Of a DNA stretch of 13,999 nucleotides, positions 1 through 6,040 are shown piece after piece (position 1 is the first letter of the stretch; each line of letters starts with the position of its first letter). Below the pieces are notes generated by a model. The model worked only from the letters and a program-made list of their open reading frames with translations, was not told the origin of the DNA and made no database searches. The DNA is from an uncultured Rhodobacter sp. Lineage in GTDB: Bacteria > Pseudomonadota > Alphaproteobacteria > Rhodobacterales > Rhodobacteraceae. The DNA is taken from the NCBI GenBank assembly GCA_937901435.1, contig CALGTJ010000689.1:1-13999 (forward strand), given 5' to 3'. Position numbers and translations under genes: made by a program.

Positions 1-515
1 ACCTGAGAAATAGAGGAAAAATAGAGCGGCGGACAACTACGCTGACACAGGGGGTTGCCGTGCGCCGTGGTGGAGTGGCCGGACGGATCAATCCAGCGTG
101 TCCTTAGTAAAGTCGCCATGACCACGATGAACTTGGCAAGCCGGTTCGCAGAACGGGGTCTTTTGGGGTCTATCTGTCTGGTCGCCAAGATGATCCGTCG
201 CGGGGGCTGCGGGCAGATTTATCATTTTCAAAGAAACTCATTACAGTCGTTGTGGGAATTTTCGCTAAAATATAGAGCATATGCCAAAATATTGGGCAAA
301 AAGAGCAAAAATCTATCAGGATCGCGGCGCTTTCCCGGCCTATGCCGCGAGATTTCGCACCTGCGGCATTGACTTTCACGGGAATAGACGCATTTTTACG
401 ACATGATTGTTACGTAAGCGACATCACTAGAGCCAGCCAACTTACGTTTGGCTTCCGTAAGCGCCCCACAAACCTGCGTTTTGGCCCTTCCTTCTTTTTG
501 ACCTTGAGGACATCT
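1..515. other. Gene-poor leader region upstream of the glucosylglycerol operon
   Basis: I find no convincing gene in this 515-base stretch. The open frames here are short, start without a good ribosome binding site and resemble no family I recognise. Positions about 215-320 are clearly more AT-rich than the rest of the window. They include a possible promoter (TTGTGG at 250-255, TATAGA at 271-276, spacer 15) that would give a leader of about 230 bases for the downstream operon. Positions 396-463 carry a cluster of TTACG/CGTAA motifs, listed separately. The frame of the downstream dehydrogenase stays open back to an ATG at 342, but that ATG lacks a Shine-Dalgarno sequence. I therefore read 342-515 as non-coding leader. 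Confidence 0.5.
396..463. promoter_or_regulatory. Cluster of TTACG/CGTAA motifs, candidate operator region
   Basis: TTACG occurs at 396-400, 410-414 and 442-446, and its complement CGTAA at 413-417 and 456-460. The palindrome TTACGTAA lies at 410-417. CTTACG (441-446) and CGTAAG (456-461) form a 6-bp inverted repeat with a 9-base gap, and CGTAAGCG appears twice (413-420 and 456-463). The cluster ends about 50 bases before the operon's first start codon. A possible -35 (TTGTTA, 407-412) overlaps the palindrome, and TAGAGC at 428-433 could be its -10 with a 15-base spacer. The repeats are directly visible; their role as a binding site for a regulator of the osmolyte operon is inference. Confidence 0.4.
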
Positions 516-1658
516 ATGAAAGATCACATCGCCAGTGGCGCCTCTTCTCCCTATTGTGCGCAGCCCTATCACAGGGTCGCGGTTATCGGTGCTGGCTCTT
601 GGGGCACCGCACTTGCGGTGACTCTGGCGCGGGCAGGGGGCGAGACGCGGCTATATGGGCGCGATCCGGCGGTCATTGATGAAATCAACGCAAATGCAAC
701 CACAGAGGGCTTTTTGCCGGGTGTTTCGCTTCCCGAAAACCTGCTTGGCGTCAAGGATATGGCGCTTGCGTTAGAGGGGGCCGAGGCCATTCTGATCGTT
801 GTGCCCTCATCGAGCGTGCGCAGTGTGGCGCGGCAGGTCTCGGCTCATGCTCCGGAAGGCGTCCCGATCGCGGTCTGCGCCAAGGGGATCGAGCCCGAAA
901 CCGGATTGCTGATGACCCAGGTTGCCGAAGAGGAACTGGGCGATCACCCGATGGGCTGCGTATCGGGGCCGACCTTTGCGCTGGAAACGGCTATGGGCCA
1001 TCCGACGGCGGCGACTGTGGCCTTTCCGTTTTCCTACGAGGATCGCCTGAAACTGGACGAAAGTCCGGCCGTGCGGCTGGCGGTGTCCTTGTCGACAGAA
1101 AGCTTCCGCGCCTATGTGTCTGACGATCTGGTCGGCGTCGAGGTTGGTGGTGCGGTGAAGAATATCATCGCCATCGCCTGCGGTTTGATGACCGGGGCGG
1201 GGTTTGCCGAAAACACCCGCGCCGCCCTGATAACCTGCGGTCTGGACGAGATGAAGGCGCTGGCCGAAGCCCTTGGCGGGCGGCGCGAGACGGTTACCGG
1301 GCTGTCGGGCATCGGGGATCTGGCGCTGACCTGTTCCAGTTCGACCTCGCGCAATATGGCGTTGGGCCAGCAATTGGGTCAGGGTCTGCGACGGGCTGAC
1401 TGTTTTGACGGCAAACCCGTGGTGGTCGAGGGCGAATTGAATGCGAAATCGGTCACCGACCTTGCCCGTCGCCTGAACCTTGTCCTGCCGATTTGCGAAA
1501 CGGTGCGGTCTATCCTGCATGACGGCGCAGACGTCGGCCACGCCTTTGCCCATCTCTGGGCCCTCCCAATCGAGGCAGAACTCCGCGCGATGGATGTGTC
1601 GTTCGACCATCCTGCCACCGACCAAGATATTGCAACTCTTGCAGAAAGGATCTCATGA
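516..1658 (+). CDS. gpsA: NAD(P)H-dependent glycerol-3-phosphate dehydrogenase, probably osmolyte-dedicated
   Basis: The predicted cytosolic enzyme of 380 residues reduces dihydroxyacetone phosphate to sn-glycerol 3-phosphate. The nucleotide-binding GAGSWG lies at residues 25-30, KGIE at 123-126, SGPTFALE at 150-157, GGAVKN with the expected catalytic lysine K215 at 211-216, NTRAALIT at 233-240, GLSGIGDL at 262-269 and SRN at 278-280. All are GpsA hallmarks. The ATG at 516 was chosen because GAGGA (506-510) sits 5 bases upstream; the frame is open back to 342. The protein is longer than the usual length of about 330 residues, with roughly 20 extra residues at each end and a longer stretch around 165-185. 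Residue 241 is Cys where the family normally has Arg (ITRG). The gene overlaps the next by ATGA. Its place beside ggpP and ggpS suggests that it supplies glycerol 3-phosphate for glucosylglycerol; it may be a second copy beside a housekeeping gpsA elsewhere. Confidence 0.9.
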   Translation: MKDHIASGASSPYCAQPYHRVAVIGAGSWGTALAVTLARAGGETRLYGRDPAVIDEINANATTEGFLPGVSLPENLLGVKDMALALEGAEAILIVVPSSSVRSVARQVSAHAPEGVPIAVCAKGIEPETGLLMTQVAEEELGDHPMGCVSGPTFALETAMGHPTAATVAFPFSYEDRLKLDESPAVRLAVSLSTESFRAYVSDDLVGVEVGGAVKNIIAIACGLMTGAGFAENTRAALITCGLDEMKALAEALGGRRETVTGLSGIGDLALTCSSSTSRNMALGQQLGQGLRRADCFDGKPVVVEGELNAKSVTDLARRLNLVLPICETVRSILHDGADVGHAFAHLWALPIEAELRAMDVSFDHPATDQDIATLAERIS

Positions 1659-2431
1659 CCCGCCACGAAAACTTTGACACACCTGCCATCCACGACAAGG
1701 ATTTTGTGCTTGCCACCGACCTTGACGGGACGTTTTTGGGCGGCACAGAAAACCACCGCGCGGATCTGTACCGCTGGATCGAGGCAAACCGGAGTCGGGT
1801 GGGCCTGATTTTTGTTACCGGGCGCGATCCCGGCTTTATCCATGATCTGACCCGTAAACGGGGCGTGCCGCGCCCCGATTATGTGATTGCGGATGTGGGC
1901 ACCACGATTGCCACGATGGATCACAAGCATTTTGTGACGCCTATCGCCGAACTCGAAGACGAGATCGCGGCCGCTTGGGGCGATGCCGGCCCGCAGGCGC
2001 AGTTTGCGCTGTCCGGTCATGCGGGGCTGACGCTGCAATCGACCCTGTTTCGTTATCGGCTGAGTTATGACATGGACCCGGTGCGGTTCGATCACAGCGC
2101 GGTGCAGAAGATCGCGGATCTGGGGTTGGATACGATTATTTCCGACAACCGCTTTTTCGATGTCCTGCCAAAGGGCGTCAGCAAAGGCCCATCTTTGCTA
2201 CGGCTCTTGTCTCATCTGAACATCGACCAACGCCGTGTGCTGGTTGCGGGTGACACGATGAACGATCTGTCGATGCTCACGGTCGGCCTGCCTGCCGTGG
2301 CTGTTGGCGGGTCAGAGCCGTCCCTGATCGCCGCGGTGCAAGGGCTTGAGCATGTGCATGCGGCGCAGGCTGTCGGGGCTGCGGGTATTGCCGAGGCGAT
2401 CTTGCACCACAAACTGTTCCCTGCGCATTGA
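1655..2431 (+). CDS. ggpP: HAD-family phosphatase, likely glucosylglycerol-3-phosphate phosphatase
   Basis: This 258-residue protein has the full HAD-superfamily motif set: DLDGT at 22-26 (nucleophile D22, acid/base D24), VTGRD at 54-58 (T55), K177 in the GVSKGPS segment, and AGDTMND at 198-204 (D200, D204). The capping region between about 85 and 170 and the overall length fit the sucrose-phosphatase-like HAD-IIB group. The start at 1655 overlaps the gpsA stop by four bases and has AAAGGA at 1645-1650. Only 12 bases separate it from ggpS, so the two are almost certainly co-transcribed. By context it removes the phosphate from glucosylglycerol 3-phosphate, the last step of glucosylglycerol synthesis. 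It does not look like the cyanobacterial StpA phosphatase; it matches the HAD type I associate with the N-terminal half of fused GgpPS enzymes. The fold is clear; the exact substrate is inferred from its neighbours. Confidence 0.8.
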   Translation: MTRHENFDTPAIHDKDFVLATDLDGTFLGGTENHRADLYRWIEANRSRVGLIFVTGRDPGFIHDLTRKRGVPRPDYVIADVGTTIATMDHKHFVTPIAELEDEIAAAWGDAGPQAQFALSGHAGLTLQSTLFRYRLSYDMDPVRFDHSAVQKIADLGLDTIISDNRFFDVLPKGVSKGPSLLRLLSHLNIDQRRVLVAGDTMNDLSMLTVGLPAVAVGGSEPSLIAAVQGLEHVHAAQAVGAAGIAEAILHHKLFPAH

Positions 2432-2443
2432 AAGGACCGTCCG

Positions 2444-3934
2444 ATGTCATCTGATATGGTTATCGTCTATCATCGCCAGCCCTACGAAGAAGTCGAAGAG
2501 AACGGCGAGATTGCACTGCGCGAGAACAAAAGCCCCAATGGGATCGTGCCGACGCTGAAAAGTTTTTTCAGCAAGGTAGATCACGGCGCATGGATTGCGT
2601 GGAAGCTGGCCGAGGATCCGGAAAACCCTGATTTTGATAAGAAAATCGAGATCAACGATGCCTACGGCAGTTACTCCGTGTCGCGTCTGGCCTTGTCAGA
2701 GGATCAGGTGCGCGAGTTTTATCACGTGACCTCGAAAGAAGCATTCTGGCCGATCCTTCACGGATTCAAAGAACGCTACAACTATGACCCGGTGGATTGG
2801 GCGAACTTTCAGTCCGTGAACCGCCAATTCGCAGAGGCCGCCGCCGCAGAGGCTGCACAGGGTGCGCTTGTGTGGGTTCACGACTATAATCTCTGGCTGG
2901 TGCCCGGTTACCTGCGCGAGATGCGTCCCGATGTGCGGATCGCGTTTTTCCATCACACACCCTTTCCCTCTGCGGATATGTTCAATCTGCTGCCGTGGCG
3001 CAAAGAAATCGTCAGCAGTCTACTGGCCTGTGATGACATCGGCTTTCATATTCCGCGTTATGCGGGAAATTTCGTCTCTGTCGCGCGCAGTCTGTTTGAC
3101 GTGGATGTCACGGAACGCACGAATGTTCCGGATAAATGGATCTTTGAGGGCACCGCCCTGACAGAGCGGATATGGCCTAGCGCGATCCACTACGACGGTC
3201 GTGACGTGGCAATCAGCGTGACTCCGGTGGGGGTTGATAACGAATATATAGATGAAATTGCGCGCTCGCCCGAGACGGCAGAGCAAACTCAGGATATCCA
3301 GCAAGAGCTGGGTGAGATGAAGCTGATCCTTTCGGTCGGGCGCACCGACTATACCAAAGGCGGGATCGAGCAGTTGAACAGTTTTGAGCGTCTGTTGGAG
3401 TTCAACCCGGACCTGCGCGGAAAAATCCGGCTGATGCATGTGTCAGTGTCCGCAAATCGCAATATGTCGGCCTACGAAGAGATCCAAACCGAGATCGAAC
3501 AGATCGCAGGCCGGATCAAAGGGAGGTTTGGCAGACTGGACTGGCAGCCCCTGACCTTGATTTCTCGGGCTGTGCCCTTTGCCAAGCTCGTGTCCTATTA
3601 TCAGGCGGCCGACGTGGCATGGATCACGCCGCTGGCGGATGGGATGAATTTGGTGGCCAAGGAATTTATCGCCTCTCGGATCGATGGCGACGGTGTGCTT
3701 GTCCTGTCCGAGTTCGCGGGTGCAGCGGTTGAGTTGGCCGATGCGGTTATCACCAATCCATTTTCGAACCGGGCGATGGATCTGACCATCCTCAGCGCGC
3801 TTGAGATGCCGGAAATCGAACGGCGTCAGCGCATGAAAAACCTGCGTCAAGCTGTGAGAGAGACAAATGTGCGTCATTGGGTGCCCGGCACCCTGCGACT
3901 GAAGCCAGAAAAGAAAAGCGCCTCTGCCGCATAA
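2444..3934 (+). CDS. ggpS: Glucosylglycerol-phosphate synthase
   Basis: This 496-residue GT-B glycosyltransferase (GT20 family, related to trehalose-6-phosphate synthase) transfers glucose from ADP-glucose to glycerol 3-phosphate. From memory it aligns along most of its length with Synechocystis GgpS (about 499 residues). Shared segments include the start [12 protein letters not shown] (6-17), [14 protein letters not shown] (29-42), [15 protein letters not shown] (92-106), [10 protein letters not shown] (143-152), FFHHTPFPS (168-176) and FHIPRY (201-206). The donor phosphate-binding pair is R300 and K305 in [10 protein letters not shown], and DGMNLVAKE (399-407) holds the sugar-nucleotide loop and E407. 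The GgpS-type N-terminus and the neighbouring glycerol-3-phosphate dehydrogenase argue against OtsA. The start at 2444 has AAAGGA at 2431-2436. No clear terminator follows the gene. Confidence 0.93.
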   Translation: MSSDMVIVYHRQPYEEVEENGEIALRENKSPNGIVPTLKSFFSKVDHGAWIAWKLAEDPENPDFDKKIEINDAYGSYSVSRLALSEDQVREFYHVTSKEAFWPILHGFKERYNYDPVDWANFQSVNRQFAEAAAAEAAQGALVWVHDYNLWLVPGYLREMRPDVRIAFFHHTPFPSADMFNLLPWRKEIVSSLLACDDIGFHIPRYAGNFVSVARSLFDVDVTERTNVPDKWIFEGTALTERIWPSAIHYDGRDVAISVTPVGVDNEYIDEIARSPETAEQTQDIQQELGEMKLILSVGRTDYTKGGIEQLNSFERLLEFNPDLRGKIRLMHVSVSANRNMSAYEEIQTEIEQIAGRIKGRFGRLDWQPLTLISRAVPFAKLVSYYQAADVAWITPLADGMNLVAKEFIASRIDGDGVLVLSEFAGAAVELADAVITNPFSNRAMDLTILSALEMPEIERRQRMKNLRQAVRETNVRHWVPGTLRLKPEKKSASAA

Positions 3935-4059
3935 ACTTATGTTTGCGGGGTGCGGGATGCAAGGTATGGGCGCAGGCAAATCAGGCCCGAGCCCGTCTGA
4001 AATCCGAGCGCGATCCGAAAAATGCGGCCTCAGCGATCCCTTCGGTTGAACAAGGCTCG

Positions 4060-4086
4060 GATTCTGGGCAATCTTTGTGCTAGAGT
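4060..4086 (+). promoter_or_regulatory. Weak promoter candidate with a GANTC site upstream of the lipoprotein gene
   Basis: TAGAGT at 4081-4086 could be a -10 element. At 17-base spacing the -35 position (4058-4063) is poor and overlaps GATTC (4060-4064), a CcrM methylation site. The implied transcript start near 4093 would leave a leader of about 20 bases containing the ribosome binding site. Another weak candidate is TTGAAC at 4046-4051 with CAATCT at 4069-4074. Promoters with a poor -35 and a GANTC site are typical of GcrA-activated genes; whether this is one is inference. Confidence 0.3.
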
Positions 4087-4112
4087 TTCAAGAGTAAGTC
4101 TGGAGAACCCGC

Positions 4113-4457
4113 ATGACCCGATTCCTTTGTATGCTGACTGCTCTTTCCGTTCTTGGCGGATGCGCGATGTTTGACCGCTTCACGTCGCGCAATGCGGATG
4201 TCAGCAGTTTTAACGAACCGGTCCTTTCGCCTGTGACACAAGGGGAATTTCCTCTTGGGATCGGGTTCCGCACCAAGGACGACCCTTGCCGTTTTACCGG
4301 TATGTCCGATGTGACCAAGGACCATATCACGCGCGAATCGAACCTGGTGTCCTGCCCGCTCGACTATGACGGACGCGGACGCTTTGCCATTGATTCGGAC
4401 GCGATAGAGCGGGTGCGCACCGAGGAATATGTCGTTTATACGGTTCCAATCCCGTAA
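4113..4457 (+). CDS. Small putative lipoprotein of unknown function
   Basis: The 114-residue product starts with a short hydrophobic signal segment (about residues 3-15) ending in a lipobox VLGGC, with C17 as the likely lipidated cysteine. The mature part, about 98 residues, is soluble and acidic to neutral. It has two further cysteines (C59 and C81) that could form a disulfide in the periplasm. The ATG at 4113 follows GGAGA (4102-4106) at a good distance. I recognise no domain. It lies 178 bases after ggpS on the same strand and is convergent with rimO, 28 bases away. It probably has its own promoter, because the gap to ggpS is large compared with the spacing inside that operon. The lipoprotein call rests on the lipobox alone. 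Confidence 0.75.
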   Translation: MTRFLCMLTALSVLGGCAMFDRFTSRNADVSSFNEPVLSPVTQGEFPLGIGFRTKDDPCRFTGMSDVTKDHITRESNLVSCPLDYDGRGRFAIDSDAIERVRTEEYVVYTVPIP

Positions 4458-4485
4458 ATACGGGCTGGAAACGCAGTGTTTCTGA

Positions 4486-5862
4486 CTAGCGTGTAATCCG
4501 ACCCCACAGATCATACTCCCCGGCCTCATCCACCTCGACGGTGACGATATCGCCGGGGTTTAGTGTGGCGAAATCCTCGTCGATGAACAGATTCCCGTCA
4601 ATTTCGGGGGCATCCGCCATGGTGCGACAGGTGGCTCCGTCCTCTTCGATGCTGTCGACGATGACCTGCACCCGCTGACCGACCTTCGCTTCCAGCTTGG
4701 CCTCTGAAATCGCCTGCGCCTTTTCCATGAAACGGTCCCAGCGGTCCTGTTTGACCTCAGCGGACACATGGCCGGGCAGGGCGTTTGATCGGGCACCCGC
4801 GACGTTCTCATACTGAAAACACCCGACCCGGTCCAATTGCGCCTCGTCCAGCCAATCCAACAGCACCTGAAACTCTGCCTCGGTCTCGCCGGGATAGCCG
4901 ACGATAAAGGTCGAACGCAGGGTCAGATCTGGGCAAATGCTGCGCCATGCTGCGATCTCGACCAGCGTTTTGGCGGCCGCCGCAGGACGCGCCATGCGTT
5001 TCAACACATCCGGGTGGGCATGTTGGAACGGAATATCCAGATATGGCAAAACCCCGTTTGCCGGGTCCGCCATGATCGGGATCAGGTCACGCACATGGGG
5101 GTAGGGGTAGACGTAGTGCAGCCGCACCCACGCGCCCAAAGACCCAAGATCACGCGCCAGATCGGTGATATGGGCGCGGTGACCGCGATCCTCTGCGTGT
5201 TTGATATCAACGCCATAGGCAGAGGTGTCCTGCGAAATCACCAGCAACTCGCGCACGCCCGCCTCGACCAGTCGCTCTGCCTCGCGGATCACTGCATGGG
5301 CGGGACGAGAGGCCAGACGGCCACGCATATCGGGGATGATGCAGAATTTGCATTTATGGTTACAACCCTCTGAAATCTTGAGGTAACTGTAATGGCGCGG
5401 CGTCAGCGACACGCCCGACGCAGGCAACAGGTCGATAAACGGATCGGGGTTGGGCGGCACGGCGCCATGCACCGCGTCCAGCACCTGCTCATATTGTTGC
5501 GGACCGGTCACGGCGAGGATCTTGGGGTGATGTTCGCGGATGTAATCCGGCTCTGCCCCCAGACAGCCCGTCACGATGACCTTGCCGTTTTCCTTCAGGG
5601 CCTCGCCAATGGCATCAAGGCTTTCGGCTTTGGCGGTGTCGAGAAATCCGCAGGTGTTGACGATCACCGCATCCGCGCCCTGGTAATCGGGCGAAATGCC
5701 GTAACCTTCGGCGCGCAGCCGGGTCAGAATGCGTTCGCTGTCCACAAGTGCCTTGGGACAGCCAAGCGAGACCATGCCGATGGTCGGCTGCCCCTCTCGT
5801 ACGGTCGAGGGCATCCGGGCATGGGACTGGTCGGGGCGCAGGTCAGGCGGGTTCTGGGTCAT
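4486..5862 (-). CDS. rimO: Ribosomal protein S12 methylthiotransferase RimO
   Basis: This radical-SAM enzyme of 458 residues adds a methylthio group to the conserved aspartate of ribosomal protein S12. The N-terminal UPF0004 domain carries its [4Fe-4S] ligands C35 (SLGC), C71 (NTCG) and C100 (TGC). The radical-SAM cluster motif CNHKCKFC gives C167, C171 and C174. [12 protein letters not shown], the DTSAYG segment (192-197) and YPYPH (252-256) are typical of RimO rather than MiaB. A TRAM domain covers about 389-458. I chose the ATG at 5862 because related proteins begin MTQNPP; a TTG at 5898 would extend the frame by 12 residues but lies inside a likely promoter. No Shine-Dalgarno sequence precedes 5862. 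The gene is divergent from the AsmA-family gene. Confidence 0.95.
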   Translation of the reverse strand: MTQNPPDLRPDQSHARMPSTVREGQPTIGMVSLGCPKALVDSERILTRLRAEGYGISPDYQGADAVIVNTCGFLDTAKAESLDAIGEALKENGKVIVTGCLGAEPDYIREHHPKILAVTGPQQYEQVLDAVHGAVPPNPDPFIDLLPASGVSLTPRHYSYLKISEGCNHKCKFCIIPDMRGRLASRPAHAVIREAERLVEAGVRELLVISQDTSAYGVDIKHAEDRGHRAHITDLARDLGSLGAWVRLHYVYPYPHVRDLIPIMADPANGVLPYLDIPFQHAHPDVLKRMARPAAAAKTLVEIAAWRSICPDLTLRSTFIVGYPGETEAEFQVLLDWLDEAQLDRVGCFQYENVAGARSNALPGHVSAEVKQDRWDRFMEKAQAISEAKLEAKVGQRVQVIVDSIEEDGATCRTMADAPEIDGNLFIDEDFATLNPGDIVTVEVDEAGEYDLWGRITR

Positions 5863-5869
5863 GGCTTGC

Positions 5870-5898
5870 GCTATAAGGCCAAGGCGATAGGGCAGCAA
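5870..5898 (-). promoter_or_regulatory. Putative rimO promoter giving a nearly leaderless mRNA
   Basis: Read on the minus strand, TTGCTG (5898-5893) and TATAGC (5875-5870) are separated by 17 bases. The expected transcript start falls on or within a base or two of the rimO ATG at 5862, which has no Shine-Dalgarno sequence. The hexamers and spacing are visible; activity is not proven. Confidence 0.45.
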
Positions 5899-5982
5899 GC
5901 GGTCTGACGCGGGGGGTGTGTGCGTATTGGCGCGTGGTTTGGGCTGATTTCGGCAATTTTTGGCGTGTCGGCGGGATCGTGC

Positions 5983-6010
5983 TTGTCGGCTGACCGCACA
6001 CTGCTATCCT
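5983..6010 (+). promoter_or_regulatory. Putative promoter of the AsmA-family gene
   Basis: TTGTCG (5983-5988) and TATCCT (6005-6010) are 16 bases apart and would start transcription about 25 bases before the AsmA-family start codon. The match to the sigma-70 consensus is moderate. It lies in the 178-base gap between the divergent rimO and AsmA-family genes. Confidence 0.35.
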
Positions 6011-6040
6011 TTTCTTAACAAACAATAGGGTGGTGTGGCG

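Noticed and set aside
60..105. tRNA-like or attachment-site-like sequence (GGAGTGGCCGGACGG region)
   Set aside because: It cannot be folded into a cloverleaf with acceptor and T arms, and no integrase is present.
55..372. Open frame of about 105 codons at the left end
   Set aside because: It starts with TTG, has no ribosome binding site, resembles no family I know and crosses AT-rich DNA that looks like a control region.
342..515. In-frame 58-codon extension of gpsA
   Set aside because: The ATG at 342 has no Shine-Dalgarno sequence, the stretch holds the TTACG cluster, and the ATG at 516 has a well-placed GAGGA.
807..1625. 272-codon open frame antisense to gpsA
   Set aside because: It is a codon-bias shadow of a clear gene; the translation is rich in Arg, His and Gln and shows no domain.
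1655..3934. Reading the pair as otsB-otsA (trehalose synthesis)
   Set aside because: The synthase N-terminus and several long segments match GgpS rather than OtsA, and a glycerol-3-phosphate dehydrogenase gene overlaps the phosphatase gene.
3927..3948. Hairpin CCGCA/TGCGG over the ggpS stop as a terminator
   Set aside because: It has only five base pairs around a 12-base loop, and GC-rich sequence follows instead of a T run.
4451..4464. CCCGT/ACGGG hairpin at the end of the lipoprotein gene as a terminator
   Set aside because: The 5-bp stem overlaps the stop codon and no T run follows on either strand.
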